Numbered from the stretch's first letter, positions 18,139 through 28,172 are shown. The stretch is 64,000 bases of DNA from Beijerinckiaceae bacterium (GCA_947476075.1 CANJPM010000002.1:1-64000); one strand, 5' to 3'. The notes: generated by a model not told the origin, from the sequence alone. Program-made: numbers and translations.

Positions 18139-18810
18139 ATAAACCGGGTTCCGCCCCTCGCGGAACGCTTTGTCTTCAAATCGCGTTCCGGGCCAATTGC
18201 GCCATGGTTTCTCCCAATCGGATAGAGAGACTGGATTCCAGAGAAAATGCGGCGATTCCAGAATTCGCGAAAGTGTCCATCCGGCATAATCATCGATATC
18301 TGTTGCAAACCGTAACTCTGACCCTGGCTTCATGACGCGCGCCAAGTTGGCCAGAAACTCGGTAGAGATCAGACGTCTTTTTTTGTGACGCGTCTTAGGC
18401 CATGGATCCGGATACAGAATCGAGACTTGCTCTATTGAATCATCGGGCAAGTTTGCGATCAGGTCGGCGACCTCTTCATCATGAACTCGAATATTTGTAA
18501 TGCCTTGCTGCTCTATCAAGCCTAATAATTTTGCAACGCCGTTTACGAAGGGCTCACAGCCAATAAAGCATATTTCCGGATGCAGCTTGGCTTCGGACGC
18601 TAAATGCTCGCCGCCGCCAAATCCTATTTCCAACCATACGGGATTGGCTTTCTCGAAACCAAGAGAAGCCATCATCTCAGATCTGAGGGTCGACAGCTCT
18701 ACCCGGACATTCGGAAGCATCGACTGCTGCAACGATGCCTGCCGTGCGCGAAGGGACTTACCCTTTCGCCGACCATAGAATGAGGTTTTACGATAATCTG
18801 TTGTTGTCAT
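18118..18810 (-). CDS. trmB: tRNA (guanine-N7-)-methyltransferase
   Basis: Makes m7G46 in the tRNA variable loop. Family motifs: LEIGFGGGEHLA (SAM site), IGCEPFVNG, NIRVHDEEVADLI and DPWPKTRHKKRR (substrate site). I use ATG 18810 (MTTTDYRKTSFYGRRKG, 230 residues); an in-frame GTG at 18828 lies in the loop of the preceding metK terminator hairpin. The ATG begins two bases after the terminator T tract and has no Shine-Dalgarno sequence, so translation may start on a leaderless or readthrough transcript. Convergent overlap with the DUF45 peptidase gene. Confidence 0.95.
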   Translation of the reverse strand: MTTTDYRKTSFYGRRKGKSLRARQASLQQSMLPNVRVELSTLRSEMMASLGFEKANPVWLEIGFGGGEHLASEAKLHPEICFIGCEPFVNGVAKLLGLIEQQGITNIRVHDEEVADLIANLPDDSIEQVSILYPDPWPKTRHKKRRLISTEFLANLARVMKPGSELRFATDIDDYAGWTLSRILESPHFLWNPVSLSDWEKPWRNWPGTRFEDKAFREGRNPVYLTFCRL

Positions 18811-18812
18811 TG

Positions 18813-18839
18813 AAAAAGGGCGACACACTGTGTCGCCCT
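18813..18839 (-). terminator. Intrinsic terminator after metK
   Basis: On the minus strand, AGGGCGACAC pairs with its complement (18817-18826 with 18830-18839), 3-nt loop, followed by five T residues (18817-18813 on the complementary strand). It lies just after the metK stop and runs up to the trmB start codon. Confidence 0.82.
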
Positions 18840-18846
18840 CTCCGAT

Positions 18847-20037
18847 TTAGCTAAAATAAGTTTTGAGTTTGTCGACAAGATCGGTCTTTTCCCAAGAAAA
18901 GCCGCCGTCGGCATCGGGCTGCCGGCCAAAGTGTCCATACGCGGACGTACGAGCATAAACTGGCTTATTGAGCTGCAAATGCTCGCGAATTCCACGCGGG
19001 GACAAGTTCATGGCGTCCATCAGAACGCTTTCGAGTTTGCCCTCATCGACAACGCCAGTACCATGCAGATCCGCATAGATAGACAGCGGCTTAGCAACGC
19101 CGATCGCGTAGGCCAATTGAAGCGTGCAACGATCAGCCAAGCCGGCCGCGACAACATTCTTTGCCAGATAGCGCGCTGCATATGCCGCCGAGCGATCAAC
19201 CTTGGTCGGATCCTTACCCGAGAACGCGCCACCACCGTGAGGCGCCGCTCCGCCGTAGGTATCGACGATAATCTTCCTTCCGGTAAGGCCACAATCGCCA
19301 TCCGGTCCACCGATATAGAACTTACCGGTCGGGTTAATGTGCCAAACCGTATTTTTATCGATCCAGCCCTCAGGGAGAGCCGAGCGCACGTAAGGCTCAA
19401 TCATTTCGCGGATCTGCGAAGACGTGAGGTCCTCGACTGTATGCTGATGAGAGACCACGATCTGCGTTACACCAACCGGCTTTCCATTCTCGTAACGAAT
19501 GGTGACCTGGCTCTTTGAATCAGGACCCAAGCCCTTCTCGATTCCGTTATGACGAGCTTCCGAGATGAGCCGCAGAACTTTATGGGCGTAATGGATAGGA
19601 GCCGGCATCAGCTCTGGCGTCTCGCGACAGGCATAGCCAAACATAATGCCTTGATCGCCGGCGCCTTCATCCTTGTTACCTGACGCATCAACGCCCTGCG
19701 CAATGTCAGCAGACTGGGCATGCAGCAGAACTTCAATCTTTGCATGCTCCCAGTGGAAGCCTTCCTGTTCGTAGCCGATGTCACGAATGGCTTGTCGCGC
19801 GACATGAATGATGGTGTCTTCGGAAAGCTTGGGTCCGCGGACCTCACCTGCGATGACAACACGATTGGTTGTAGCAAGCGTCTCGCATGCGACGCGAATC
19901 TGATACGGGTCAAGGCCAGCTTTAGCCCCTTCTCGAAAGAACAGATCAACAATTTCATCCGAGATCCTGTCGCAGACCTTGTCCGGATGACCTTCAGATA
20001 CGGATTCGCTTGTGAATAAATAATTTTGACGGGCCAC
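18847..20037 (-). CDS. metK: S-adenosylmethionine synthetase
   Basis: Makes SAM from methionine and ATP. Diagnostic parts: [20 protein letters not shown] near the N-terminus, [12 protein letters not shown], and [20 protein letters not shown] prefer GTG 20037 ([12 protein letters not shown], 396 residues), which has a GGAG eight bases upstream and matches relatives; the frame extends to a TTG at 20070 with its own GGTGGA ribosome-binding site. The TTG form would add 11 residues. Preceded by a hairpin in the leader and an XRE-type regulator; followed by a strong terminator. Conserved lnt-XRE-metK-trmB order. Confidence 0.96.
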   Translation of the reverse strand: MARQNYLFTSESVSEGHPDKVCDRISDEIVDLFFREGAKAGLDPYQIRVACETLATTNRVVIAGEVRGPKLSEDTIIHVARQAIRDIGYEQEGFHWEHAKIEVLLHAQSADIAQGVDASGNKDEGAGDQGIMFGYACRETPELMPAPIHYAHKVLRLISEARHNGIEKGLGPDSKSQVTIRYENGKPVGVTQIVVSHQHTVEDLTSSQIREMIEPYVRSALPEGWIDKNTVWHINPTGKFYIGGPDGDCGLTGRKIIVDTYGGAAPHGGGAFSGKDPTKVDRSAAYAARYLAKNVVAAGLADRCTLQLAYAIGVAKPLSIYADLHGTGVVDEGKLESVLMDAMNLSPRGIREHLQLNKPVYARTSAYGHFGRQPDADGGFSWEKTDLVDKLKTYFS

Positions 20038-20084
20038 GTACCTGTCTCCGGTGCTGGGCTGGGAAGCCAAGTTATTTCCACCCT

Positions 20085-20104
20085 AAAGCCGACAATGCGG
20101 CTTT
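20085..20104 (-). promoter_or_regulatory. Hairpin in the metK leader
   Basis: Perfect 7-bp stem AAAGCCG/CGGCTTT with a 6-nt loop, three bases from a GGTGGA ribosome-binding site. The flanking TCGGCCGA (20103-20110) can pair alternatively. It does not match the SAM-II, SAM-V or SAM/SAH riboswitch consensus as I know them. Confidence 0.4.
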
Positions 20105-20197
20105 CGGCCGATTTAGCGATGATTTCATGGCAGCGCTCGTTCGTTTGGTCAAGCGATTGCGACGATAGCGTTCTATAAATCGAACGTTTAATGCGGC

Positions 20198-20599
20198 TCA
20201 GGTCTCAGGAGGCCCAGCCAGTGCGGTCACGAGCTCTACGATGCGTTTTCGGACCCGACGGTCTTTGATGCGAATGAATGACCGATGAAGCTGCAAGCCT
20301 TCAGCAGTGGCCACAAAGTCAAATTCAACCGGGCGAGGCTTTGTTTCCGAAAAACCTGCGCTGTCTTGTGTTTGGGGCAGTCCATCGAAAAAATATGAGG
20401 TCTCTGCTGTAAGCGTTTTGGCAATCGCCTGCAAACGGCTGGCGCCAATTCGATTTGTGCCTTTTTCATATTTCTGGATCTGCTGAAACGTGACGCCAAC
20501 GGCGTCTCCTAATCGTTCCTGGGTCAGCCCAAGCATCATTCTTCGCAGCCGCACGCGGCTGCCGATGTACTTGTCGATACTGCTTGGCGTCCGCTTCAC
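20198..20599 (-). CDS. XRE-family helix-turn-helix regulator (conserved upstream of metK)
   Basis: 133 residues, GTG start. A Cro/CI-type helix-turn-helix occupies about residues 10-68 (LRRMMLGLTQERLGDAVGVTF, then QQIQKYEKGTNRIGASRL). The C-terminal half is a helical segment ending RRVRKRIVELVTALA, typical of the short rhizobial regulators of this class. No ligand-binding domain is evident. The position between lnt and metK is conserved in relatives as I recall them, so control of metK is a fair but unproven guess. Confidence 0.88.
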   Translation of the reverse strand: MKRTPSSIDKYIGSRVRLRRMMLGLTQERLGDAVGVTFQQIQKYEKGTNRIGASRLQAIAKTLTAETSYFFDGLPQTQDSAGFSETKPRPVEFDFVATAEGLQLHRSFIRIKDRRVRKRIVELVTALAGPPET

Positions 20600-20623
20600 G
20601 ACGAAAGCACCCTACAAGGAAAC

Positions 20624-20644
20624 ACCTCGGGCGCCGGCCGAGGT
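20624..20644 (-). terminator. Hairpin between lnt and the XRE gene
   Basis: ACCTCGG (20624-20630) pairs with CCGAGGT (20638-20644), with a 7-nt loop. No real T tract follows on the minus strand (GTTTCCTT), so it may be a weak terminator or an mRNA stabiliser. Confidence 0.3.
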
Positions 20645-20699
20645 CACGCTTATGTAATACTCTCTAATATCGGACCTTGCAATCGCATGCTATCCGCTA

Positions 20700-22325
20700 T
20701 CAGCGGTCCCTTGGTAATCGCCAGAGGGCTGTCAAAAAAACCAACAGCCAGATCAAAAACGGCGACAGGAGAGGATAACGGGAAAAAACGGTGGCTGTTA
20801 TTTTAGTGGGGAGCGGTCCATCCAGGACGCCCTCCTCCCCGAGAGGAAGAGCTCCAACTGTTCTGCCATAGGGATCAATGATAGCGGAGATTCCAGAATT
20901 GGCCGCCCTGAGAAGGGGCAGTCCCTCCTCAATCGCACGTAGTCTAGCCTGTGCAAGATGTTGATAGGGCCCGGGCGTGACGCCGAACCAGCCGTCATTT
21001 GTGACGTTCAGCAATAAGCTGGGGCGATCGCCAGACGATGGCGTCACTTCACCGGGGAAGATAGCTTCATAGCAAATAAGAGGAGCCACCAGCGGCAAAC
21101 CGGGAACTCTCAGCGGAGCCCTCCGCTCGCCCGGCGTAAAGCCGCCGGGAACCTGCACAAATTGCCTTAAACGCAAATATTCCAACGCGGACTGAAGGGG
21201 TAAGTATTCTCCAAACGGCACAAGGTGGACTTTGTCATAGGAGGCGACCAAGGCTCCCTTGTGATTGATCACATGAACAGAGTTCATATAGAGCGGTCTG
21301 CGCATGGCTGCGGTCTTCATTGATCTGATCGCGCCGGTGACAAGGACAGCCCCTTCTGGGAGGAAGCCCGCTATTTTTTTCATCGATCCAGTATCATTGG
21401 TCAGGACAACGGGAAACGGCGATTCAGGCCAGATCAGGTGTGTGACGTCTGAAATTCCCGAATAGCGCGGCGACGTAGCTCTATCTGAGAGCGAGAGGTA
21501 TTTAGTAAGTATCTCGCCCATAGCCTCGGGCTGAAATTTTTTGTCTTGCGTCAGGTTCGGCTGCATAATCCGAATGCGGACGCCGGGCTCAATCGGCGTC
21601 GCCTGCTGACCTATTCGGAGAAGCCCACCTGCAACAAGGCAGGCAAACGCAGCGCATGCAAACAATGTCGGCCTGATCGATAGAGCCGGGCGTTCGCGGT
21701 CTATCAATGTTGCTGGAGCGGCAGCTATCAAAATAGCGATGACGGTTAGTCCATGAAGGCCGACGAACGCGGCTCCCTGAGCTGTGGACGGCACAGCGCC
21801 TAGAGACATTCCAACGATGTTCCACGGAAAGCCTGTAAATAGGACGGATCTCAACCATTCAGCTAACGCCAGACCAGCGGCGAGCGCACACACACGTTGC
21901 GCGCCGGTAGACCACATGAGACGAGCTGCAACAAAACCAAGTGCAAAGAATAGAGATAGAACAGCCGGTAGCCCAATGACGCCTAAGGGTATAGCCCATG
22001 CGAACCGGTCCGCCTCTACGAGGAATGCAGCCCCTAGCCACCAAAGCCCCGCAATAAAAAATCCGAGGCCGAGCCAATATCCGTCCTTGGCCGCCTCAAA
22101 TGCCGTCGACAATCGAGCCTTTATTCCAACAGCGTGACGTATAGATACGCTGCCGTCAATCAACCATACTGCGGCGGTCATCGTGATAATTAACGCGGGG
22201 AAAAACTCGAAGGGCGGCAGAGAAAGCGCCCCGATAGCTCCGGCTGTAAATGCAATTCCTCTACGCCTCCAACCAGACGAGAGCGTGAATGCATGGACAA
22301 GGGATTTAATTAAATTCTTTTTCAA
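20700..22325 (-). CDS. lnt: Apolipoprotein N-acyltransferase
   Basis: Inner-membrane enzyme that adds the third acyl chain to lipoproteins. The nitrilase-like catalytic triad is visible: Glu in IWPESPFP, Lys in YDKVHLVPFGEYLP and Cys in PLICYEAIFP. Several transmembrane segments precede it (LSLPPFEFFPALI, WLGLGFFIAGLWWLG, FPWNIVG). The frame is open to 22421, overlapping corC; TTG 22325 (LKKNLIKSLVHAF), preceded by GAAGG, gives 541 residues, the expected size. This start is a judgement. A final hydrophobic helix ends the protein. Confidence 0.93.
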   Translation of the reverse strand: MKKNLIKSLVHAFTLSSGWRRRGIAFTAGAIGALSLPPFEFFPALIITMTAAVWLIDGSVSIRHAVGIKARLSTAFEAAKDGYWLGLGFFIAGLWWLGAAFLVEADRFAWAIPLGVIGLPAVLSLFFALGFVAARLMWSTGAQRVCALAAGLALAEWLRSVLFTGFPWNIVGMSLGAVPSTAQGAAFVGLHGLTVIAILIAAAPATLIDRERPALSIRPTLFACAAFACLVAGGLLRIGQQATPIEPGVRIRIMQPNLTQDKKFQPEAMGEILTKYLSLSDRATSPRYSGISDVTHLIWPESPFPVVLTNDTGSMKKIAGFLPEGAVLVTGAIRSMKTAAMRRPLYMNSVHVINHKGALVASYDKVHLVPFGEYLPLQSALEYLRLRQFVQVPGGFTPGERRAPLRVPGLPLVAPLICYEAIFPGEVTPSSGDRPSLLLNVTNDGWFGVTPGPYQHLAQARLRAIEEGLPLLRAANSGISAIIDPYGRTVGALPLGEEGVLDGPLPTKITATVFSRYPLLSPFLIWLLVFLTALWRLPRDR

Positions 22326-22365
22326 TTTGACCTTCAGAATAGACAATTTGACAAACGTGCAATGC

Positions 22366-23322
22366 TTAAATCGCGCCCGTCTCTGTCGAACCGTCTTTAC
22401 GTTTGACAATCTCAAGCACACGGAGCGTCAATTTCTTAATTCGGCGGGGATCAGCATCCACAACCTCAAATTCAAACCTCTGGCTGAGAGTTACGCTCTC
22501 ACCTTTAGCCAGAACGCGTCCAGCTGCGATTGTGACGAGGCCACCTATTGTTTCAACCGACTCGGATCCAGGCAGGTCTCCAAATTGGAGATAAGCGACC
22601 TTTGTCAATTCGTCGAGTTGAGCGCGAGCGTCCACCAGATAAAGGCCTTCCTCGACGCAAGAGACCAAAGGACCCTCAGATCGATCATGTTCGTCTTCGA
22701 TGTCACCGACGATCAGTTCGACAATATCCTCAATCGAAGCCAGTCCATCAGTCCCACCGTACTCGTCGATCACAAGAGCCATATGCGTTCTGGCCGCCTG
22801 CATCTTTATGAGGAGGTCAAGCGCTGGCATTGAGGGCGGAACGAAAAGAACGGACCGCAGGATATTGGTCGCGGAAAGCGTAAGATTCAAATCGCAGACT
22901 TTGAACTGGGTCTGGTGTGGATGTTCTTCACTAGCAGCCTGTTCCCCAGCGATGAAATTCAGAAAATCCCGAATATGAATCATTCCACGCGGATCATCTA
23001 GCGTATCGGCATACACAGGCAATCTGGAATGACCCGCAGACTTGAAGATCGACAGAACGTGATTCAAGTGGTCATCAAGACTTACGCCAACAATATCGCC
23101 ACGTGGCACCATGACGTCACTGACATTAAGCTCATGGAGATTTAGTACATTCTTTAGCATCGCCCGTTCCTGAGGCGACACGTCGCCGGGCGCGGATTCA
23201 TCTTGAAGGGCCTCTTCAATCTCGTCGCGCAACGAAGGCCCGCTCATTCCAAACAAAGCACGAAGTCGTTCAAGCATCTTAGGCCGATGCTGGTCTTTGA
23301 GATTACCGGACGAGTCGCTCAT
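22366..23322 (-). CDS. corC: CorC/TlyC-type CBS-domain protein (hemolysin family)
   Basis: 318 residues, soluble CorC type without the membrane DUF21 domain. A CBS pair starts at [14 protein letters not shown], with [25 protein letters not shown]; the second CBS includes [20 protein letters not shown], and a C-terminal CorC_HlyC domain (about 245-310) follows. The family is linked to magnesium/cobalt efflux, but its exact role is unsettled. It lies four bases after ybeY in the conserved ybeZ-ybeY-corC-lnt order. Confidence 0.94.
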   Translation of the reverse strand: MSDSSGNLKDQHRPKMLERLRALFGMSGPSLRDEIEEALQDESAPGDVSPQERAMLKNVLNLHELNVSDVMVPRGDIVGVSLDDHLNHVLSIFKSAGHSRLPVYADTLDDPRGMIHIRDFLNFIAGEQAASEEHPHQTQFKVCDLNLTLSATNILRSVLFVPPSMPALDLLIKMQAARTHMALVIDEYGGTDGLASIEDIVELIVGDIEDEHDRSEGPLVSCVEEGLYLVDARAQLDELTKVAYLQFGDLPGSESVETIGGLVTIAAGRVLAKGESVTLSQRFEFEVVDADPRRIKKLTLRVLEIVKRKDGSTETGAI

Positions 23323-23325
23323 AAA

Positions 23326-23817
23326 TCAGGACCTTGAGCTATCAATGGACACCCAGGGATCTGCAATGCCCATCGTGTGCAAAACACGTGTCTCCACTGA
23401 TTCCATTCGATCTGCATCAATGTCATTCACATGATCGTAGCCAAAAAGGTGCAGGACGCCGTGGACGAGCATGTGAGCGGCATGTGAAGAAATTGTCTTG
23501 TCTTGCTCCAACGCCTCCTTCGATATTGTGTCGAAGGCTAGGATAACATCTCCAAGCAGAGTGACTGGTGTTTTGATTTTGTTAGGCGCTGCTGGAAAAG
23601 AAAGCACGTTTGTCGCATAATCTTTATCGTTCCAGATAGCGTTAAGGTCCCGGATCTTTTCATCGTCGCAAAACAGGAAGCTGATTTCCACTTCCCCAGT
23701 CCAGCTAGTCTCAATGTTAGATAGAACGGCCTTAACGGCTGCATTGGCGAGCGCGTACGAATCGCAGCAGCCCTCCCATCGCTGATCTTCAATAATCGTA
23801 TCAATAATAGGGTTCAT
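23326..23817 (-). CDS. ybeY: Endoribonuclease YbeY
   Basis: Single-strand RNase for 16S rRNA 3' maturation and ribosome quality control. 163 residues. The zinc motif HGVLHLFGYDH (three histidines in the HxxxHxxxxxH spacing) is intact, and the upstream DVILAFDTI and TNVLSFP segments fit the family. It overlaps the phoH stop by four bases. Confidence 0.96.
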   Translation of the reverse strand: MNPIIDTIIEDQRWEGCCDSYALANAAVKAVLSNIETSWTGEVEISFLFCDDEKIRDLNAIWNDKDYATNVLSFPAAPNKIKTPVTLLGDVILAFDTISKEALEQDKTISSHAAHMLVHGVLHLFGYDHVNDIDADRMESVETRVLHTMGIADPWVSIDSSRS

Positions 23818-24881
23818 GAGCTTGAGCCGGGCAATGATCGAGCATGAGCATTCTCGTAGGCTGTAACGATTCGACGAACCAGATCGTGCCTTACGACGTC
23901 AGCATCACGAAACACAATGTGACCGATACCATCAAGATGTTCTGTCAAACTAATCGCCTCGGACAAACCAGACTTCTGCCCCGGCGGGAGATCTATCTGC
24001 GTTGGGTCGCCATTAACAATCATCCGCGACCCCTCACCAAGACGGGTGAGAAACATCTTCATCTGCATTGACGTGGTGTTCTGCGCTTCATCAAGCAGGA
24101 CGCACGCGTTTGTAAGCGTTCTTCCACGCATGAATGCGAGAGGAGCAACTTCAATCATGCCTGTTTGCAGTCCGCGCTCGACATGACGACTGTCCATGAA
24201 GTCATTCAGAGCATCGAAGATTGGCCGCAAATATGGATCCACTTTTTCCCGCATGTCGCCTGGCAGAAACCCTAGGCGTTCTCCAGCTTCCACAGCGGGC
24301 CTAGAGAGGATAATTTTTTCCACCACGCCTTGCTCCAGAAGAGCCACTGCGTGCCCCACGGCAAGCCATGTTTTTCCGGTTCCAGCTGGCCCTTGAGCAA
24401 ACACCAATTCGTTTTTCTTCAGCGCTCTGATATATTGGTCTTGCGCGGAGTTTCGCGCTCTCACTGGACCTTTTTTGCGTGTTCCAATCTGTTCGAATTG
24501 TCCTCGCGCCCGTTCGACGATGGCGGGAAAAAGAGTTCCTTGTAGGGCGCCTTCTTCGATGGCGCCGTCAACGTCACCCATTGAAATATGCTGCCCGGCC
24601 TTGGCGCGAGCATACAAATTTTCCAAAACCCGCTTCGCGCTTTCGCAAGCGTCTTGCGGCCCCTTCAACGTAATCCGGTTTCCGTTTGTGTTAGCTGAGA
24701 TGTTCAACCGCCTCTCTATTCGGGCTATATTTTGATCGTAATGTCCCAGGACGATTGACCCGAATCGATTATCATCGAACGTCAAGGTCGTCTCGCCGAG
24801 TGCAGCTTCACTCATAAAAGAAGCCTCCAAAGAAACCGTCCGATCTATATCGGAGGATATTGGTCGATCAGACTCTCTCAT
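23814..24881 (-). CDS. phoH: PhoH-like ATPase (YbeZ)
   Basis: 355 residues. An N-terminal KH-like part (about 30-105) precedes the P-loop ATPase domain with [13 protein letters not shown] (Walker A), [27 protein letters not shown] (Walker B) and [13 protein letters not shown]. It partners with YbeY in RNA metabolism in other bacteria. ATG overlaps the miaB stop by four bases; a downstream ATG (MSEAALGET) is an alternative start. Confidence 0.94.
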   Translation of the reverse strand: MRESDRPISSDIDRTVSLEASFMSEAALGETTLTFDDNRFGSIVLGHYDQNIARIERRLNISANTNGNRITLKGPQDACESAKRVLENLYARAKAGQHISMGDVDGAIEEGALQGTLFPAIVERARGQFEQIGTRKKGPVRARNSAQDQYIRALKKNELVFAQGPAGTGKTWLAVGHAVALLEQGVVEKIILSRPAVEAGERLGFLPGDMREKVDPYLRPIFDALNDFMDSRHVERGLQTGMIEVAPLAFMRGRTLTNACVLLDEAQNTTSMQMKMFLTRLGEGSRMIVNGDPTQIDLPPGQKSGLSEAISLTEHLDGIGHIVFRDADVVRHDLVRRIVTAYENAHARSLPGSSS

Positions 24882-26308
24882 CTGTTCACCTCACGTGGTT
24901 GACGACTGCCGCCAACCAGGGCCAGGCGGCCGTGCAGCGAATTCGACCCACATTTGATAATTTCCACATCTGCGATTACGCCGATCAGACTCAGCGACGC
25001 TTCAACATGTACGCTGTGCATGAAAGGAGATCGGCCTGTAATTTGATCTTCGTGGCGACCAGGCTTTTCAAACAAAACTTCGAATGTTTCGCCTAAAGCT
25101 GCGTCATTGAACTTCGCTTTTTTTGCTTCCAGCAAAGATTGCAATCTGGACAGGCGCTCTTTTTTTACGCTTTCGGGAACTGCATCGGCCAAGGCGGCGG
25201 CAGGGGTTCCTGGGCGGGGCGAATATATAAAACAAAACGCGTCGGAGTACTCGACAGTCTCTACAAGACTGAGCGTCTCAGCAAAATCATCCTCAGTTTC
25301 GCCAGGAAAGCCCACGATGAAATCAGATGTGAACGTTATATTGGGAATGACCCGCCGAATTTTTTTGATGGTCTCGAGGTAATCTGCGCGAGTGTGATTT
25401 CTGTTCATCGCGGCAAGAATACGATCTGATCCGGATTGAGCGGGCAAATGCAGGTTGGGCATCAACTTTTGAATGTCCCGATGAGCCTCAATCAAATCAT
25501 CCTGCATGTCGCAAGGATGGCTGGTGGTATAGCGAATCCGTACTACCTCTTTTATGTTGGAAATAAGATTTATCAGTTCCGCCAAGCTTGCAAAACCGCC
25601 ATTAACTTTTGCGCCGCTATATGCGTTGACGTTCTGGCCAGTAAGAACGATTTCTTTGACCCCAAAGGCCACTAGCGCTTCAATTTCCTGCAATATGCCT
25701 TGAACCGGGCGTGAAGCTTCAGCGCCGCGGGTATAAGGCACCACGCAAAATGTACAGAACTTGTCACAGCCTTCTTGCACCGTAACGAAAGCGCTCACGC
25801 CGCGCAAAGCTGCGCGCTGAGGTCCAGGTATCGGCAAGTGTTCAAATTTATCTTCGACAGGAAAGTCGTTATCTACGAGGCCTGGAAACAATTCCGCCCT
25901 CGACAACAGGTCTGGGAGCCGATGATAATTCTGCGACCCAATCACCAGGTCGACGGCTGGTTGCCTCCGAAGGATTTCTTTTCCTTCCGCTTGAGCAACG
26001 CAACCTGCAACAACAATCCTAAACCCTTGGCCAGCCATTTCACGCTGTTCCTTGAGGTCTCGGAGTCTGCCTAGCTCCGAGAAAACCTTCTCGGAAGCTT
26101 TTTCCCTGATATGGCAGGTGTTTAAAATTACGAGGTCAGCATCGGCGAGATGATCTGTCGCAACGTATCCGCTCACCGCCAAGGTGTCTCCGATACGATC
26201 AGCATCGTAGACGTTCATCTGGCAGCCGTAGGATTTTATGAAAACGCGCCCCGCCTCGCCTTGCTGAGGATAGAGATTTGAACTTGAGCCGTCTTGCTTC
26301 TGTCGCAT
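24878..26308 (-). CDS. miaB: tRNA-2-methylthio-N6-dimethylallyladenosine synthase
   Basis: Radical-SAM methylthiotransferase acting on A37 of tRNAs reading UNN codons. 476 residues. The N-terminal domain supplies three cluster cysteines ([35 protein letters not shown]); the radical-SAM site is [16 protein letters not shown]; a TRAM domain closes the protein. Overlaps phoH by four bases. In many relatives a Fur-type gene sits between rimI and miaB; here only 87 bp separate them. Confidence 0.97.
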   Translation of the reverse strand: MRQKQDGSSSNLYPQQGEAGRVFIKSYGCQMNVYDADRIGDTLAVSGYVATDHLADADLVILNTCHIREKASEKVFSELGRLRDLKEQREMAGQGFRIVVAGCVAQAEGKEILRRQPAVDLVIGSQNYHRLPDLLSRAELFPGLVDNDFPVEDKFEHLPIPGPQRAALRGVSAFVTVQEGCDKFCTFCVVPYTRGAEASRPVQGILQEIEALVAFGVKEIVLTGQNVNAYSGAKVNGGFASLAELINLISNIKEVVRIRYTTSHPCDMQDDLIEAHRDIQKLMPNLHLPAQSGSDRILAAMNRNHTRADYLETIKKIRRVIPNITFTSDFIVGFPGETEDDFAETLSLVETVEYSDAFCFIYSPRPGTPAAALADAVPESVKKERLSRLQSLLEAKKAKFNDAALGETFEVLFEKPGRHEDQITGRSPFMHSVHVEASLSLIGVIADVEIIKCGSNSLHGRLALVGGSRQPREVNR

Positions 26309-26395
26309 CAGTTCCAGATCGAGAATGAGGGCACTCAGGCAGTTCTATTCGTTTTCGAGAGCCAAGAGAAGCGACCGAAGGGGCGATCCGAGTTT

Positions 26396-26938
26396 TCAGA
26401 TCAAATCCTTCGCCAAGACAAGTGCGTTCGAATTGGCACCGTCAATGGTGCGGTAATAGCCATCGCGAACCCCCACCGCGGTAAATCCGAATTTTGAATA
26501 TAGCCGTCTAGCTGGCAAATTAGCCTCGCTCACTTCTAAAAAGAGCCTGACAGCCCGCAAAGTCCTCAACCGCTGTAGATGATTATCAAGAAGCAAGGCG
26601 GCAATGCCATTACGGCGCGCGGATGCTAAAACAGCAACAGTCATCACCTCTGCTTCATCTGCAATGCAGCGCGTCAATATAAAGCCAAGCAGCTTTCGTG
26701 ATGGCATCTGGATGGCGCCGTCCGCCACGAATGCAGAAGATGCAATCATCGCCTCCAAATCCTGCGAGCTCCATGGGTGAGCGAAGCAATCTTTGTGGAT
26801 CTTGGCGCAGGGTTCGGCAAAGTCGCCGCCGATTGGCTCAATGACCGTCGCTGGCCGGGTAAAAAACGAGAGCAAGCTAAGCTCCGTGTTGGAATATGAC
26901 CGGCAAACTACCTGATTAGTAGCTATTTTTCGTAACAT
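26396..26938 (-). CDS. rimI: GNAT N-acetyltransferase, ribosomal-protein S18 alanine acetyltransferase-like
   Basis: A GNAT-fold protein with the acetyl-CoA loop ARRNGIAALLLDNHL and the RimI-like C-terminal FLEVSEANLPARRLYSKFGF segment. I use ATG 26938 (MLRKIATNQ, 180 residues), inside the end of tsaB; the frame is open to 26980. It overlaps tsaB by 23 bp, so translation is coupled. The tsaB-rimI order supports RimI rather than another GNAT. Confidence 0.88.
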   Translation of the reverse strand: MLRKIATNQVVCRSYSNTELSLLSFFTRPATVIEPIGGDFAEPCAKIHKDCFAHPWSSQDLEAMIASSAFVADGAIQMPSRKLLGFILTRCIADEAEVMTVAVLASARRNGIAALLLDNHLQRLRTLRAVRLFLEVSEANLPARRLYSKFGFTAVGVRDGYYRTIDGANSNALVLAKDLI

Positions 26939-27584
26939 AGCTGGGCCTTGGTGGAAAAACCAGAGAGGATGAGACAGCACCTAACCGCGCCACGTCCAAA
27001 ACATCAGGAGCAAATGCTTGGCATATACAGGTAGCCGACACGTCCAGCTCCGCCGCCTCACGCTCCACTCGCAAAGCTGCGGTCCCAGCCAACCAGAAGG
27101 GCCCCGGCCCGATCTGTAAGAGCGCCTCCTGAACCGTCCCCAACGCGGGGCCAATCATTGTGGCACCGTTGGTAGTATAACCTTGAAAATAGATCTGGCC
27201 GTTTCTGGCTTCGATCACACTCGCAATAACGGGACTTTCCCTTCCGAAGAAGGGCGCAGCGAAGGCCGACAAGGTGGAGACGCCGACGACCTCGATCCCC
27301 GCCGCGAGCCCGATCGCGCGGGCAGCGGACAATCCGACCCGCACACCCGTGAATGAACCGGGACCAACAGAAACGGCAACCCTGCCAAGATCTCGAAACC
27401 TCAGACCTGCAAGCTTTATGACCTCGCTGATCAACGGAACGAGAGCTTCAGCATGCCCTCGCTCCAGTTCCAACACCCTGACCGCCATAGGCTCAAAATC
27501 GAGCGTGTTGAGGATACAAACGGAAACCGAGGCAAAGGCTGTGTCTATGCCAATGATAGGCTTCAGATCCTGATCAATGCTCAC
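26916..27584 (-). CDS. tsaB: tRNA threonylcarbamoyladenosine biosynthesis protein TsaB
   Basis: Inactive Kae1-like partner of TsaD needed for t6A37 in tRNA. 222 residues with PIIGIDTAFASVSVCIL at the N-terminus, the ELERGHAEALVPLI helix and SVGPGSFTGVRVGLSAARAIGLA, the classic YeaZ/TsaB motif. The C-terminal part is less conserved, as usual. First gene of a tsaB-rimI pair. Confidence 0.95.
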   Translation of the reverse strand: MSIDQDLKPIIGIDTAFASVSVCILNTLDFEPMAVRVLELERGHAEALVPLISEVIKLAGLRFRDLGRVAVSVGPGSFTGVRVGLSAARAIGLAAGIEVVGVSTLSAFAAPFFGRESPVIASVIEARNGQIYFQGYTTNGATMIGPALGTVQEALLQIGPGPFWLAGTAALRVEREAAELDVSATCICQAFAPDVLDVARLGAVSSSLVFPPRPSYVTKNSY

Positions 27585-27608
27585 GTTAAATATCCACCAA
27601 CGCGAATG

Positions 27609-28172
27609 TTACATTTGCTCGACGGACTGGATTTCCGGAACGTAATGCCGCAGCAGGTTCTCGATTCCGTGCTTTAGCGTTGCTGTCGAAGATGGGCATC
27701 CAGCGCAGGCGCCCTTCATTGCCAAATAAACGATACCAGCCTTATAGCCACGAAAGGTGATATCCCCGCCGTCGGCGGCGACCGTGGGGCGGATACGCGT
27801 TTCCAATAGCTCCTTGACCGTCATGACCAAAGCAGCGTCAGCGGGATCATAAAACTCCGCCTCAGCATCAGAGGCGGACGCCATTGCGCCGCTCAAAATC
27901 AGGGGCGCCCCTGACATGAAGTGCTCCATCAATGCGCCCAAAACAGCCGGCTTGATATATTGCCATTCTCCATCAGCCTTCGTCACGGCGACAAAATCTG
28001 ATCCAAACATCACACCAGACACGCCATCAACTGCAAACAATGTCTGCGCCAGCGGCGATATCACCGTCTGATCCTTACTTTCGAAATTTACGCCGCCAAC
28101 CTCAGATACGCTGCGGCCGGGCAGAAACTTCAATGTAGCCGGATTTGGCGTGGCTTCCGTCTGAATGAACAT
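27609..28172 (-). CDS. nfuA: NifU-like iron-sulfur scaffold/carrier protein (Nfu)
   Basis: 187 residues. The Nfu N-terminal domain starts MFIQTEATPNPATLKFLPG, and the NifU C-terminal domain (about 110-187) carries the cluster-binding CAGCPSS motif followed by TLKHGIENLLRHYVPEI. It transfers 4Fe-4S clusters to target proteins. Lies between the universal stress gene and tsaB in the usual rhizobial order. Confidence 0.95.
   Translation of the reverse strand: MFIQTEATPNPATLKFLPGRSVSEVGGVNFESKDQTVISPLAQTLFAVDGVSGVMFGSDFVAVTKADGEWQYIKPAVLGALMEHFMSGAPLILSGAMASASDAEAEFYDPADAALVMTVKELLETRIRPTVAADGGDITFRGYKAGIVYLAMKGACAGCPSSTATLKHGIENLLRHYVPEIQSVEQM

Noticed and set aside
20038-20197. Known SAM riboswitch upstream of metK
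   Set aside because: A hairpin exists, but I could not fit the SAM-II, SAM-V or SAM/SAH consensus; kept only as an unnamed leader structure.
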